The notes: generated from the sequence alone by a model not told the origin. A stretch of DNA of 64,000 nt from an uncultured Anaerolineae bacterium (GCA_905479495.1 CAJQMR010000009.1:1-64000); one strand, 5' to 3'. Counted from the first letter of the stretch, positions 43,619-54,262 are shown. A program made the numbers and translations.

Positions 43619-45376
43619 TTACGGCTGTCCTGTCAGCAAATCGGCCCGAACCCAAACGACGGCCCGCTCCACGGGCGGAACGGCCGTTGATTCATGGAAA
43701 AACCACCAGCGGAATGTGTCGTAAACGGCCGTTGCCGAGCGTTCTGTTGGTGGGATGGGTTCGTTGCGGCGAATGGCAAAATCGGTGCCGCTGTAACCGT
43801 TCGCCAGCGGTGATTCATTGTTTTCTGTGGTGATAAACAGTTGCTGCGTGGGCGTGAGTGGCAACGCGTTGAGCTTTTCAAATCGCGCAAAATCGCGCAA
43901 ATACCAGTTGAGCGCAGGCACATCGAGCGTGGTCGCGATCTCCAGCTGCGTGCCTGAATTGGCCAGCTGGCTAGAGATGGTGTGAACCGTATCAGACAGT
44001 TCGAGCAGGTCTGTGTCCGTACCGCTGCTTACCCAGCGCTCACGCGGGTCGTTGGCTCCTTGCTGCCCCAGCCACCAGCCGGTACCCCATTGATAAACCA
44101 GCAAGAAGCCCAACACAGCCAGCAAAAGCCCCTGGGAAACGGCCGTACTATCCTCCGCCGCCACAAAATACAGCACCAAACCGATAAACAGAATCGTCAT
44201 CAAGATGACCAGCAGATGGAGGGTGCCTTCTTGGGGATTAAGCTGCACGGTGCGGCCCAGTCGGGCCAGGTTGACCAACAAAATAAACGCACCTGCTGCG
44301 CCAACCAAAGCAGCACTGAGGCTAAACCAATCCCAGCGTCGTCGCCAGGCCGCGTTGACCATGATGCCCACCAGCAGCGCTGCGGGCAGCGTGAGCAGCA
44401 GCGCATTGGCCATAAAATGGCGCTGCAACAGCAGCAAAATCAGGCCAACACTGAGCCAATACACGGCAAAAAGTGCCAGTGGCTGGCTGCGCAAGATGGC
44501 CCAAATAATAGCAATCAGCCCTAAAATAATGAGGGCTGGTTCGTAACGCACCAATGCCAGCAGCGGATCAAGCGTGGCGGTGCCGCCAAACTGCTGAACC
44601 CATTCCCCCGCCAGCCGTGCCGAAGCCCCGATGCCTTCAGGTCGCAGCAAAAAGAAGCTGCTGAGCAAGACAAAAACGACGGCGGCTACGGCCGTTCCCT
44701 GCCGCCAATTTGTTTCGGTGGGTTCTACATGCCAGCCCGCCACAAACAAAGACAGCCCCAGCCGCGCATGAATAAACCAGGCGAGCAGCAGCGTGACCAG
44801 GCCGCTGTAAAAAACGGCCGAACTGGTCAGTCCCAGGCCCAAAGCGGCAAACAGCGTGTAGAGCCAACGGGAGGCAGCCGTTTCCTGGTAGCGAATAAAG
44901 GCGATGAAGAGCAGCAGCAGGGCAAAAATGGCGATGCTGTCGCCGCCTGCCGTGCGGGAGACAATGCTGTTGAGTGGTGAGATGGCTAGCAAAACGGCCG
45001 TCACCAACGCCCCCTGCGTGCCTAACCGATGGCGCAACAGCCAGGGCAGGTAAATCAGTCCCACGCCAAACAACGCTGGAACGAAGCGCATCACGTTGTC
45101 GCCAAAGCCAAATAGCTGAGTGAGCCAGCTGGTAAGGCTGAAATAAGCGGGGCTGCCTTGCGCCAAAACGGCCGTATCTGGCTGCCAGAACTGCCAAACG
45201 GCCAATGCCTGCGTTGCTTCGGCGTCAGAAAGGGGGAGATGCCCCAAATTAGCCAAACGCAAAACCGCTGCTGCCAGCAGTATCAGCGCCAGCAATCCAT
45301 CAGCCACCGTTAAACGGCTTAACCAGCCAGCAACAGGCTGTCGGTGTATCGCTTGAGGCGTCGGAAAAATCTCCAA
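43619..45376 (-). CDS. GT39-type membrane glycosyltransferase
   Basis: A 585-residue multi-pass protein. The first outer loop after helix one reads LRLANLGHLPLSDAEATQAL, the acidic D-A-E motif of dolichol/undecaprenyl-phosphate-sugar transferases. About ten further hydrophobic helices follow to residue ~465, and a soluble C-terminal domain of ~120 residues ends the protein. The frame starts at a TTG (45376) inside a GATTAAAGATTGGAGATT-type repeat and no ATG lies before the conserved part, so the true start is uncertain. Confidence 0.82.
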   Translation of the reverse strand: MEIFPTPQAIHRQPVAGWLSRLTVADGLLALILLAAAVLRLANLGHLPLSDAEATQALAVWQFWQPDTAVLAQGSPAYFSLTSWLTQLFGFGDNVMRFVPALFGVGLIYLPWLLRHRLGTQGALVTAVLLAISPLNSIVSRTAGGDSIAIFALLLLFIAFIRYQETAASRWLYTLFAALGLGLTSSAVFYSGLVTLLLAWFIHARLGLSLFVAGWHVEPTETNWRQGTAVAAVVFVLLSSFFLLRPEGIGASARLAGEWVQQFGGTATLDPLLALVRYEPALIILGLIAIIWAILRSQPLALFAVYWLSVGLILLLLQRHFMANALLLTLPAALLVGIMVNAAWRRRWDWFSLSAALVGAAGAFILLVNLARLGRTVQLNPQEGTLHLLVILMTILFIGLVLYFVAAEDSTAVSQGLLLAVLGFLLVYQWGTGWWLGQQGANDPRERWVSSGTDTDLLELSDTVHTISSQLANSGTQLEIATTLDVPALNWYLRDFARFEKLNALPLTPTQQLFITTENNESPLANGYSGTDFAIRRNEPIPPTERSATAVYDTFRWWFFHESTAVPPVERAVVWVRADLLTGQP

Positions 45377-45404
45377 TCTTTAATCTCCAATTTCGGTAAT
45401 CGGT

Positions 45405-45448
45405 AATCGGTTTTGTATTGCAAACTGATTCCCGTTCACGGGCCTACT
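45405..45448. repeat. GGTAATCGGTAATC dispersed palindrome, copy 2
   Basis: Imperfect inverted repeat of the GGTAATCGGTAATCGG / CTGATTACTGA type in the 74 bp between the DUF2298 gene and the GT39 gene. Related copies lie at 33695-33766, 54263-54318 and 62235-62262. Confidence 0.6.
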
Positions 45449-45450
45449 GA

Positions 45451-48135
45451 TTACTGAGCAGCTTGCCAGCGGTAAATGGTAACAGAGCCATTTTGGTAAG
45501 CAACTTCTAGCTGTTCGTTAAATTTATTCGCGCCGGGCAAACGGCCGTCTAGCCCATAGGTGCTGCGTTCCAGATTGCCCACGTAAATATATGCCACCTC
45601 GTACTGGTTGAGAACATTAATGATGTCGCTGTTGCTCCAACTGGGTACCGTGTATATTTCTCGCACCACTGGATCCCTTTCGGCCGGTTCTGGCGTACCG
45701 TAGCCGCGCCACTGATATTCGTGCCCGGCCCAACCCAGCAGCGTGGGAATGCCCGTGCTGGCCGAAACGCGTCCGTGTCCCTGTGGCGAATATTGCCCGC
45801 CCACGGCCTCCACAATTGTGGGCGTGCCGCTGACGTTGTCTCGCAGCCACAGAATGGCGGCGTAATCATCGGGGCTAAATAGGGCCAATTGTGCCAGGCC
45901 ATTCAGCGTGGGCGGCTGCCGGTTGGCGGATTCCACCGGACCACGAAATTCAATGGCTCTGGATTGGACGGCAAAAATGGGGAAGAGTAGGGTGCCAAGA
46001 AAGACGGCCGTATACACCACCGTCACTCCCGCAGGCACCAGCTTTCGGCTGCCTTCCTGCGCTGCCAGCCATAAATAGGACAGACTGAACAGCCCGGTAA
46101 CGCCAAACATCACCCAGGCTTGATAGTAAAATTTGAACACCGTGTTCAGCCGCATGCCAAAATTGTCCCGCAAATAAACAAATTCCGGCCCCAGGGTCAG
46201 CAGGGCACCGGTAACAATGAGCAGCAGCACAAAGGGGAGCGGGCTGGGTGATTGAGTGACAGGGTGATTGGGTGACTCAATGCTATTCTCTGTGTCACTC
46301 TGTGGTTCCTCTGCGTCACTCTGGGTTCCTGCTTCTCTTTGGGAGAATGATCCTTGCCAGATCATAATGACCAGCCCCAACAGCGCACCAAGCATCAGCG
46401 TGAGACCGGGATAGGCTAGGCGACCTTTTAAATAGGCGGGGAGAATGGTGAAAACGGCCGTTAATCCCCAACCAAACGCCACATTTCCTTCTGGCCTGGG
46501 GGAGAGTGTCAGCCCCAACTCGCTGGCCAGCCCACCAATGCGTGCTGCGCCATCGGCACTGCTGGCCACAATCCAACCCAGCAGCAGCGCCAGCAAAAAC
46601 AAGCCAAGGATGAGGGAAACGGCCGTAATTACCCCGGACTTCCACTGTTTTAAGCGGGTACGGCTTGCCAGACTCAAAACCAAGGCCCAAATGCTCAGCA
46701 GGGGCAGACCAAAAATAATCAGAAATTGAGGGAGGCGCGTGGGGCGCACCAGTGTTGGCAGTAAAAATGGAGCACCCGCTTGCGAACGGAAACCCAAATA
46801 GAACGGCAGGTAAAGTAAGATGACTGGAATTGCCAGCAGCAGTGCCAGCCAAAACGCCTCTGTAAGCCACTGAGTGCGCCAGCCAAAACGTCGCCAGCGG
46901 TTCAGCACAAACGCTCCCAGCACCACAAACAGGTGAATCAGCACATCCCAGGTGTTGAGGAAGGACAATCCACCCAAAACCAGAACCGTGAGTAGCCACA
47001 GTGGTTTGTTGGGGATGAGAGATTGGAGATTAGAGATTAGAGATTGGCGTGAAGTAATTTCCAATTTTTGATCGCCAATCTCTTCCTCTTCCTTTCCGAG
47101 CCACCACAGCAGCGCCACTGCCAGGCTCAAAAAGGCAAAGGGCAGCGCCAAAACGTGCGGGTGCATATCGCCTAAAATGAAGCTAAAACCGGGGAATTCG
47201 GCAATTGGTTCTAGCCCTTCGATGATCTGGCCATTGAGGGCATGTTCATTGATCACGCGAGAGGAGCGCCACCACCACCAGCCGCTGGATTCGTAGCGCG
47301 GGGTGCTTAATTCATCAGAAATGGGCGGCGTGTTAATGTCGCGCACGTTTAGCCATTCCCAAAATTGGGCTGATCCCACGCCATTTTCATGCATCACTTC
47401 CAGAATAATTTGCAGATTGCCGCCAATGGGCAGGGCGATGGCTGCCATCAGGCCAACGGTGAGGGCCAGACGGTGGGCCTTTTTGTTCAGGAAACGGCCG
47501 TAACTCACCACCAAATTATAAACCAGCCCAAATGCGCCAGTTCCCGTTCCGGCCAGCAGCCAGGCAAGACCCAAATTAAAGGCGACTGGCTCAGAAACGG
47601 CCGCTAATCGGGCCAGCACTGAGGTCATCACGTAGCCAAAATAGTAGTAGCTAATAGCAAAGCCAGACAGCCACGGATCAACTGGTGGAAAAGTAGCACT
47701 GCGCCCTACCGCGTTCAGAAAGGCAAACTCCATCGGTTTTTCTGTGGCCACGATGGCCGGATTTTGGGCCCGCACCCAAACCCACAGGCCAAACAGCAGA
47801 GCAAAAATCAGCTCCGTCAGCAGGATATGTTTCCATTGGCCCCAAATCCAGGCGCGCAGCTCCGCCCCAATGCGACGGTAAGCCAGGTAAGACAAGCCCA
47901 CAACCAGCGCCACAGCCAACAAAATGCCGCCTAGATTGTTTTGCAAAAAGCCTAAACTGCTCAACAGCCAGAACAGGTAGCTAACCAGCAGCAGCGCCAA
48001 CATTTTTACAAAGGCATAGCCCCGGTCGGGCAGGCGTTTAAAAAGATAGAAGGCAAGCGGGGTTACGGCCGTTCCCAACAACAACAGCACGGCCCACCAG
48101 CGTAACGCTGCAAAAATGTCTTCCCAAGCTAACAT
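45451..48135 (-). CDS. DUF2298 (Chlor_Arch_YYY) multi-pass membrane protein
   Basis: An 894-residue protein with about 18-20 hydrophobic helices, of the DUF2298/TIGR03662 family found in Chloroflexota and Archaea. Family-type stretches include PVDPWLSGFAISYYYFGYVM, FILGDMHPHVLALPFAFLSL, LGPEFVYLRDNFGMRLNTVF, and the end domain VEAVGGQYSPQGHGRVSAST then GIPTLLGWAGHEYQWRG. Probably a lipid-linked-sugar glycosyltransferase of the GT-C type. Two in-frame insertions of dispersed DNA repeats occur in loops: [20 protein letters not shown] (47021-47095) and a Ser/Gln/Pro-rich stretch at 46248-46345. It is 42 bp after the GT39-DUF2298 fusion gene. Confidence 0.82.
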   Translation of the reverse strand: MLAWEDIFAALRWWAVLLLLGTAVTPLAFYLFKRLPDRGYAFVKMLALLLVSYLFWLLSSLGFLQNNLGGILLAVALVVGLSYLAYRRIGAELRAWIWGQWKHILLTELIFALLFGLWVWVRAQNPAIVATEKPMEFAFLNAVGRSATFPPVDPWLSGFAISYYYFGYVMTSVLARLAAVSEPVAFNLGLAWLLAGTGTGAFGLVYNLVVSYGRFLNKKAHRLALTVGLMAAIALPIGGNLQIILEVMHENGVGSAQFWEWLNVRDINTPPISDELSTPRYESSGWWWWRSSRVINEHALNGQIIEGLEPIAEFPGFSFILGDMHPHVLALPFAFLSLAVALLWWLGKEEEEIGDQKLEITSRQSLISNLQSLIPNKPLWLLTVLVLGGLSFLNTWDVLIHLFVVLGAFVLNRWRRFGWRTQWLTEAFWLALLLAIPVILLYLPFYLGFRSQAGAPFLLPTLVRPTRLPQFLIIFGLPLLSIWALVLSLASRTRLKQWKSGVITAVSLILGLFLLALLLGWIVASSADGAARIGGLASELGLTLSPRPEGNVAFGWGLTAVFTILPAYLKGRLAYPGLTLMLGALLGLVIMIWQGSFSQREAGTQSDAEEPQSDTENSIESPNHPVTQSPSPLPFVLLLIVTGALLTLGPEFVYLRDNFGMRLNTVFKFYYQAWVMFGVTGLFSLSYLWLAAQEGSRKLVPAGVTVVYTAVFLGTLLFPIFAVQSRAIEFRGPVESANRQPPTLNGLAQLALFSPDDYAAILWLRDNVSGTPTIVEAVGGQYSPQGHGRVSASTGIPTLLGWAGHEYQWRGYGTPEPAERDPVVREIYTVPSWSNSDIINVLNQYEVAYIYVGNLERSTYGLDGRLPGANKFNEQLEVAYQNGSVTIYRWQAAQ
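46248..46345 (-). repeat. In-frame low-complexity insertion (GTCACTCAATCACCC / CAGAGTGACGCAGAGG type)
   Basis: Within the DUF2298 coding sequence a stretch of short direct repeats is translated as a hydrophilic loop (GTQSDAEEPQSDTENSIESP, then NHPVTQSPSPLP) between two membrane helices. The DNA combines two motifs of the kind I know as dispersed intergenic repeats. Confidence 0.6.
47021..47095 (-). repeat. In-frame palindromic element inside DUF2298 gene
   Basis: Perfect 11-bp arms AGAGATTGGCG (47039-47049) and CGCCAATCTCT (47073-47083) with extra GATTAGAGATTGGAG repeats. It is translated as [20 protein letters not shown] followed by SLIPN, between membrane helices. The same repeat family is intergenic at 32426-32464. 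Confidence 0.82.
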
Positions 48136-48151
48136 GAAATCATCCAGGTAA

Positions 48152-48172
48152 GGGCGACCCGCCGGGTCGCCC
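48152..48172. repeat. GGGCGACCCG palindrome
   Basis: 10-bp arms GGGCGACCCG and CGGGTCGCCC with a 1-nt centre, in the 42 bp between the two DUF2298-domain genes. There is no U-run, so it is more likely a dispersed element than a terminator, though it could fold in the mRNA. Confidence 0.75.
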
Positions 48173-48177
48173 CTGCA

Positions 48178-51100
48178 TCAATTACTCAATGAAATAGACT
48201 TGCTATCCAAAACCTTATAAATACTCGTCCCAGCATTGCGGTACACTTCTTCCAAAAGTCCCATCTGCACCATCTGGTCAAACTTGTTCAAGCCATCTGG
48301 ACTGTACAGCACCCACTCCAACTGACCAACATAAACGTAACCCACGTCATAGTTGGCCAGGATGTTTTGGGCTTCCAGCACGTTGGTGGTGTTGTACAGA
48401 GTTCCCACATCCCGCATGCGCTGGTCGATGAACTGGCCAGGCAGGATGGCCCGCTGCTGCCGCTGGTGGCCGCTCCAGCCAATGATGCCCGGCAGGCCGG
48501 TGTACATCGCCACCCGATTGGTCGCCGAGCGGTAATAATTATCTTGATACCCTTCGGCAATGACGGGCGAGCCAGGGATGTTTTGCTGCATCCACTTGAT
48601 TGCCTCGTAATCAAAAGAAAGGGGCACGTTGCCCCCGGTGCTTTCCGTATAATTGGCATAGGGCATAAAGGCCATGCCGTCCAGCGTAATCGGGGCTTCA
48701 TGACTGAGGCGTACATCCCATTTGGCTTTGGTGGCCAGGATGGGATACAGAGCCGCTGCGGCGACCAGCACACCTAGCACCGCCAGCCACACCTTGCGTG
48801 CGGTTTCTTTCTTTTCGATGGTAGGCCAGGCCCAAACGGCCGTAACCCCACTCACCACGCTCAACAGCAGCCACACTTGCATGTAAAACTTGAAGACAGT
48901 GTTCATCCGTCCCACCGTGTTTTCCACCACAAAAAATTCCACAAACAGGGTGATGCCTAGCGCCGAAGCAATCAAAATGAGCACAATGCGGCGCGCAGTG
49001 GGCAGATTAGGACGTAGGCCCAACAGCCCCGCAGCGATGGTCAACGTTAGCACCACCGGGGCAATCCAGTAGGCCATGCGGAACAAAATCAGGAGCAGGA
49101 TGATGTAGAGGCCGAGGGCCAGCAGGAGCGGTGCAGCCGCAGGTTCCCATTGGCGCAAGCTTTCCTGCGTCCAGGTGCGCGTCCAGGCGCGGAACTCCCG
49201 CACCAAATGGGTGAGAACAAAGAACAGAAACAGGCCGTAGATGATGAGATAATTGCTTAAATAGCTTGTGGAGCCATCCCACAGGGCAATTGAATTGAAC
49301 CCAGCGCCAAAATTGCTGGAAAAGGGCCAGAAGAGTAGGAAGGCCAGACCGATGAGCACGGCCGTTTTCAGCCCAATTTGCCCCAGGAGTTGCAGGTTGA
49401 GAATACGGCCGTTTTCCTCAATCGCCACATAAATCACTGCCAGCACACCAATCACGGCATAGGTAGGCAAATCCCAAATGTTGGTTGCTTGCAGCACGCC
49501 AATGGCCAGTGCGCCAGTGAACCAGATGAGCGCAGTTTCCCACCAGGATGGGGAGATGGGCAGCCTGCGGCTGCGAGATTGGCGATTAGAGATTGGACTG
49601 GCTTCTGAATCTCCAATCTCCAATCTCAAATCTCTAGTCTCTGATTTTTCTCTTGCTTTTAGTACCAATGATACCGCCCAGGCCAGTGCCAGCATTGTCA
49701 GCGGCAAGGCAATCATGTGGGCGTGCAGGTCGCCATAGAGGAAAGTAAAAAATGGAAATTCGGTGATGGGGCCAGCTTCACCCTGATCAAAATTGAGCAC
49801 ACGGGTGGCGGTCCAGAACCAGTCGCCGGGGTAAATCGGAGCAGGCGTGCCGCTCATCACTTTGAAGCCGCCGTCCAGGGTGCGTACGGCCGTTCCTACC
49901 AGCGGTATGCTTTCCTCCAGCGTGGGATTCCCTGCCCCGTACCAGGCATTTGTCAGCACGCCCACTTCGCCCAGGTTGCCTAGGAGGATGGCCAGCAAGG
50001 CGGCGATGAGACCGGCCGCGACTGCTTTTTTGTGGAGATTAGAGATTAGAGATTGGCGATTGGGTTTAATCTCTAATCTCCAATCTCCAATCTCCCGCCG
50101 CCAGGCGACAAGGTCATAAGCCACGCTAAACACCGCCATCCCGGTAAAGCTGAACAGCATCGACAAATTCAGGTTGTAGGCGATGGTGGGGATAATGCCT
50201 AAAATTTTGGTGAGCACACCGGCGTAAACAAAGCCGTAGTAATAATAATTGATGTAGCCGCCGGCAAACCAGGGATCGTAGGGCGGGAAGGTGGCGGATT
50301 TGAGAACGGCCGTAAAATAAGTCAGGTCCATTGGCTTTTCACCACCCCAAATCACATCCCACACGTCCGGGTTGCGTACGCGAATGAGAATAGCGACGAG
50401 GTATAGACCTACGGCGATCAGCTCGACCACACCGATGAACGCCAAATTGTCCCGCACCCAGGCCCGGATTTCCCCACCGCGCCGGATGAGCACCAGCCCG
50501 CTCAAAATCACGATGACGAGCAGCGCCAACAGATGGGTGCCGCGCGTATTTTGGAATAACTCAATACTGGCACTCAGCCAGACAAAGTAAGAAATGAGCA
50601 AAATGGAGAGGATACGTGACAGAATGTACCCTTTGCTGGGCAGTCCTCGGAAAATGGCAAACGTCAGCGGAAAGGTGACTAATCCTAAAATAATGACTGC
50701 CAGCCACCAAACCACCGCCGCCAGCCCTGAGTTTTGTGACAAAACGCCGTCCGGATTGAAGAGATCGCTGAAGGTGCCGTTGGCGCGCTGGGTGGTTACT
50801 GCCGTTTCCGACAGCATCAAACCATTGGGCGCTTCCGTGGCCTGGCCGGGATTCATAAAAACGGTTTGGCTCAAATCAACCTCACCTAAAATATTGACTG
50901 TGTTTTCCCGGCTGTAAGCATCTGTCTTGGCAAAAATCCAGACCGGCGGATGGTCGTAGACGCTAAATGCTTCCTCGGCGGCCAGGTCACCCGGCGGCGG
51001 CCAGCCGATGTCCGGCATTTGGCCCCAACCAACTTGCCCGGTAGTGTCGCTGATGTAAAGTGGACCAATCTTTAGTGGGGCATGGAACTCCGCCACCAGT

Positions 51101-53289
51101 TTAAAACCCAATTCGCCGCTAAACAGCGCCTCGTAGTAGCGCGTGGTCATGGGGTAAGTCAGCGGAATTCGCGGCAGTGACCAGACGGCCCGCTGGCTGC
51201 TCAAGACGACGTAATCGGCCTCTTCCAACCACTGCACCATCTCGTCGCGCTTTTCCGGGCTGTCGGGGTTGGTGATGGGGCGCTGCCCGCCGGTGACTTC
51301 AGTGAAGTGTGCCCCGTAAGCGGAACGGCCGTTTACATCATAAGGCAATATGCCGTCCCAATGCTCATTCATCAGCAAACTAGTTTGGGCCCGCACGGGG
51401 CTGCCTGCGGTGAGTTCTAGCATGAGCTGCTGGGGCGTGTTGGCCAGGACGGCCGTTTCTGGCAAGTCCAGCGTGTAACTCGTTTCTTCTTCTGACACAA
51501 CCAGATCCGTGGGTTCACTGGGGCCGTTGAGGAAGCCAGCCTGCATGGTGATGGGCTGCGTTTGTCCGGTGTTAAATTCGCTGGGAATAAACAGCTTGTT
51601 GAGGCGAACGGCCGTTATCGTGCCATCTTCGGGGAGAACGGCCGTCAAAAATAGCGGATTGCCGCCCACCTGAAAATCGTACCCTTTTAACGGCAGGGTT
51701 AGCTCTTTGGTTTGGCCGTTGGCTTCGTAAATGAGAGTTGCGCCGGTGGGGATGTTCTCAAACATCCAGGCGGAGGCAGCAATGCGGGTGATTGGCTCTT
51801 TATAAATTTGCACAAACGCATTGGCCCACAAAAAGCTGGGGATGACGATAAGGGTAATTAGGCCAGCGGCCAGTCCTTGTTTGAGCGCCCGGCGCTGTTC
51901 GCTTTGCCGCGCCCACTGCCAGAGGGCCCACAGCGCCCAGCCACCCAGCAAAAAGAGGGTAGGGTAGATGGGCAAAAAGTAGCGAATTGACTTAACCCAA
52001 CGGGTAGCCATGAACAGAAAATAGAGCAGACTCCAGCTGACGGGGATGGCGTGGGCCAGCCAATCGGGCCGGGCGCGCACGATGCGCCACAGTGCCCAGA
52101 ACAATCCCGCCCAGGCGGCTAATCCGGCCGTAAGCCCCATGCCGTACAGCACCATATTGGTGAAGGGGAAGATGATTTTGGCCCGGTCGGTCCATTGCAG
52201 TGCAGGGGGAAAGACCGCTTCTGGGCTTTGCTGCTGCTGAATTTCATCCATGTTGCTGCGCCACTGGGGATTAAAGCCCATGATCGAGCGCAGCAGCACT
52301 TCAATGTTGCCCGGTTCCTCACCCGTTTGGCTGATGATTTCGTTGCGGGCAATGGTGGCATCGGCAAAGGCGTAGGGTTGGGCCAGGCGGAACACCACGA
52401 TTGAGACGGTGGCGGCGACCAGGACACCTAAAAAGACGCGCTGAAAGTCGAGCGAACCGAGGCTGGTCTGGCGCAAGCTGCGCCAAGTGTGGCCGCGCCG
52501 TACCAGCCAGGCCACGGCCGAAATGTTGATGATGATCGCCAGCGGCGCGACGTTGATGCGGGAAGCGACGGCCAGGCCCAGGCTGAGGCCGAACAGAATC
52601 CACCAGCGCAGCTGCCATTTCAGTTTGGCATCGCCAAACCCGGCAGCGCGCACGGCCGTATACACCCCCAGCGCTGTAAAAAAGGCAGCCCAGTTGTCCA
52701 TTGTGAAAAAGTGGGATTGCTGGATGGCCATAACGGCCGTTCCCTGAAAAAAGGCGGCCAGCAAACCTGCCTGCCAACTGTACAGCCGTCGCCCAATGAG
52801 AAACGTCAGGAAAACAGTAATTAAATCAACGAGGGCGGAAAGGAAACGGCCGCTTTGCTGCAAGCCGTAAAAGCTGTTGTAGGTTTGGGTACACAGGTCG
52901 GCAAAGTTGTTGCAGGCAGACGTGGCCCAATCGGCAAAGTAGCGGGTGAACGTCATGGGGAAGTTGCCGTAGACGTAAAATCCTTTGTCCACGTTGTACG
53001 GATTCAGGGGCGATTCGGAGGTGCGCAAATAGTCGAAGAAGTTGTCGGCTGGTTGCAGACGGCTGGCTACATCCATCAGGAAAAATTCATCCGGATGCAG
53101 GAAATTGCCTTCGCCCCAGGTTAGCCCGGTAAAGCGAAAGGTGGCCGCCATGATGAGAATGAGCAGCAATATCAGCAGGCTGATTGATTCCCAGGAAAAC
53201 GGCCGTTTGGTTTCTGCTATCGGTTCAATTGTTTCAGGAACGGCCGTTTCTGCTGTTGGTTCCTGGCTGGTTTCTTCCACAGTAGTCAT
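48178..53289 (-). CDS. GT39 glycosyltransferase fused to DUF2298 membrane domain
   Basis: A 1,703-residue double protein. Residues ~45-540 are a GT39-like enzyme ([20 protein letters not shown], the acidic loop motif; [20 protein letters not shown]-like helices), ~540-840 form a soluble beta-rich domain, and ~850-1703 are a DUF2298/Chlor_Arch_YYY module ([79 protein letters not shown]). The usual DUF2298 protein is about half this length; the stand-alone form is the next gene downstream. Two in-frame palindromic repeat insertions lie at 49566-49645 and 50034-50081. Likely role: transfer of lipid-linked sugars to the cell envelope. No clear ribosome-binding site precedes the ATG. Confidence 0.82.
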   Translation of the reverse strand: MTTVEETSQEPTAETAVPETIEPIAETKRPFSWESISLLILLLILIMAATFRFTGLTWGEGNFLHPDEFFLMDVASRLQPADNFFDYLRTSESPLNPYNVDKGFYVYGNFPMTFTRYFADWATSACNNFADLCTQTYNSFYGLQQSGRFLSALVDLITVFLTFLIGRRLYSWQAGLLAAFFQGTAVMAIQQSHFFTMDNWAAFFTALGVYTAVRAAGFGDAKLKWQLRWWILFGLSLGLAVASRINVAPLAIIINISAVAWLVRRGHTWRSLRQTSLGSLDFQRVFLGVLVAATVSIVVFRLAQPYAFADATIARNEIISQTGEEPGNIEVLLRSIMGFNPQWRSNMDEIQQQQSPEAVFPPALQWTDRAKIIFPFTNMVLYGMGLTAGLAAWAGLFWALWRIVRARPDWLAHAIPVSWSLLYFLFMATRWVKSIRYFLPIYPTLFLLGGWALWALWQWARQSEQRRALKQGLAAGLITLIVIPSFLWANAFVQIYKEPITRIAASAWMFENIPTGATLIYEANGQTKELTLPLKGYDFQVGGNPLFLTAVLPEDGTITAVRLNKLFIPSEFNTGQTQPITMQAGFLNGPSEPTDLVVSEEETSYTLDLPETAVLANTPQQLMLELTAGSPVRAQTSLLMNEHWDGILPYDVNGRSAYGAHFTEVTGGQRPITNPDSPEKRDEMVQWLEEADYVVLSSQRAVWSLPRIPLTYPMTTRYYEALFSGELGFKLVAEFHAPLKIGPLYISDTTGQVGWGQMPDIGWPPPGDLAAEEAFSVYDHPPVWIFAKTDAYSRENTVNILGEVDLSQTVFMNPGQATEAPNGLMLSETAVTTQRANGTFSDLFNPDGVLSQNSGLAAVVWWLAVIILGLVTFPLTFAIFRGLPSKGYILSRILSILLISYFVWLSASIELFQNTRGTHLLALLVIVILSGLVLIRRGGEIRAWVRDNLAFIGVVELIAVGLYLVAILIRVRNPDVWDVIWGGEKPMDLTYFTAVLKSATFPPYDPWFAGGYINYYYYGFVYAGVLTKILGIIPTIAYNLNLSMLFSFTGMAVFSVAYDLVAWRREIGDWRLEIKPNRQSLISNLHKKAVAAGLIAALLAILLGNLGEVGVLTNAWYGAGNPTLEESIPLVGTAVRTLDGGFKVMSGTPAPIYPGDWFWTATRVLNFDQGEAGPITEFPFFTFLYGDLHAHMIALPLTMLALAWAVSLVLKAREKSETRDLRLEIGDSEASPISNRQSRSRRLPISPSWWETALIWFTGALAIGVLQATNIWDLPTYAVIGVLAVIYVAIEENGRILNLQLLGQIGLKTAVLIGLAFLLFWPFSSNFGAGFNSIALWDGSTSYLSNYLIIYGLFLFFVLTHLVREFRAWTRTWTQESLRQWEPAAAPLLLALGLYIILLLILFRMAYWIAPVVLTLTIAAGLLGLRPNLPTARRIVLILIASALGITLFVEFFVVENTVGRMNTVFKFYMQVWLLLSVVSGVTAVWAWPTIEKKETARKVWLAVLGVLVAAAALYPILATKAKWDVRLSHEAPITLDGMAFMPYANYTESTGGNVPLSFDYEAIKWMQQNIPGSPVIAEGYQDNYYRSATNRVAMYTGLPGIIGWSGHQRQQRAILPGQFIDQRMRDVGTLYNTTNVLEAQNILANYDVGYVYVGQLEWVLYSPDGLNKFDQMVQMGLLEEVYRNAGTSIYKVLDSKSISLSN
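49566..49645 (-). repeat. In-frame palindromic element in GT39-DUF2298 gene, site 1
   Basis: Imperfect 22-bp arms (49575-49596 and 49613-49634, about four mismatches) of the GATTGGAGATT family, translated as [20 protein letters not shown]. The site corresponds to the same loop as the 47021-47095 insertion in the neighbouring paralogous domain. Confidence 0.78.
50034..50081 (-). repeat. In-frame palindromic element in GT39-DUF2298 gene, site 2
   Basis: Perfect 15-bp arms GGAGATTAGAGATTA (50034-50048) and TAATCTCTAATCTCC (50067-50081), loop 18 nt, translated as [20 protein letters not shown]. The stand-alone DUF2298 paralogue has no insert at this position. Confidence 0.82.
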
Positions 53290-53430
53290 AGGCGATCAAT
53301 TTGTTCCGCAAGGTCTCCATCTGTTATACACGGGCACCCTTACAGTTTGCTTACTGTTCGGTAAGTTTTCCCTCAAAATTTTGGTCAGCAGCAGGACAAA
53401 CGCTGAATTTTAGCTGAAACGGCCTGCTTT

Positions 53431-54252
53431 TCAACCGGGTGGCGGCCAGATTTGGCGCAGATAGGGGACGATGCCCCGGTCTGGCTGCCAGTTTTGCGGG
53501 TAGCCCAGCGATACTTCTTCAAAACGAACGCCATCCCGATAATGGGTGCCGCGAATGTGCAGATGGCCGTAGATAACGGCCGTAATCGGAAATCGCCTAT
53601 GCCAATCCTCTGTTAATGTTGTGCCACACCAAATGGAAAAGCGAGGAATGCTGCGCAGATTCACCAGATCGTAGCGTAGTGGGTAATGGTTGACCAGGAT
53701 GATGGAGCCGTGTGCGGCCGTTTCCGTCAGGCGCTCCTCCGTAGTTTGGCAGCGAATATGGCACCATGCTTCCCGTGAAGGATACGGATCAGGGTAGAGC
53801 AAAATTTCGTCCGTGGCTACCACGCCAGAGGCCTCTGCCCAATTGAGAGCCTCCTCGGCTGTGATATGGTCCGGGCGAAAGCTGTAATCGTAGAGCGTAA
53901 AGGTGGGGGCGATGAACAAAGGGGAGCTGCTGGCTGGCCACTGAATGTAGGGGTCTTCGGGCGTCAGCACACCAAATTCCCGGCAAATTTCTACCAGCTG
54001 GAAATATTTTGCTAAACCGCGTTTGCTGTGGGTGTCTGTCGGAATAGTCCAGAGGTCGTGATTGCCGGGGGTCCAAATGACGCGGGCAAAACGATTGGTA
54101 AGCAAATCCATTGCCTGCCGAAAATGAGTGACTTTTTCAGCCACATCACCGGCAACAATGAGCCAATCGTTGGGATGTGCCGGCATTCGGCTTAATGCTG
54201 TCCAGTTTTTCGCCTGGTTCAGGTGCAGATCGCTGGTAGCAAGCAATCGCAT
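53431..54252 (-). CDS. Metallophosphoesterase
   Basis: A 273-residue calcineurin-like phosphoesterase with all metal motifs: SDLHLNQ at residue 7, VAGDVAEK, TPGNHDLWTI, LVNHYPLRYDL and YGHLHIRGTHYRDG. These enzymes bind two metals and hydrolyse phosphomono- or diesters; the substrate is not evident. No signal peptide, so cytosolic. Confidence 0.9.
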   Translation of the reverse strand: MRLLATSDLHLNQAKNWTALSRMPAHPNDWLIVAGDVAEKVTHFRQAMDLLTNRFARVIWTPGNHDLWTIPTDTHSKRGLAKYFQLVEICREFGVLTPEDPYIQWPASSSPLFIAPTFTLYDYSFRPDHITAEEALNWAEASGVVATDEILLYPDPYPSREAWCHIRCQTTEERLTETAAHGSIILVNHYPLRYDLVNLRSIPRFSIWCGTTLTEDWHRRFPITAVIYGHLHIRGTHYRDGVRFEEVSLGYPQNWQPDRGIVPYLRQIWPPPG

Positions 54253-54262
54253 AAAGCGGTGA

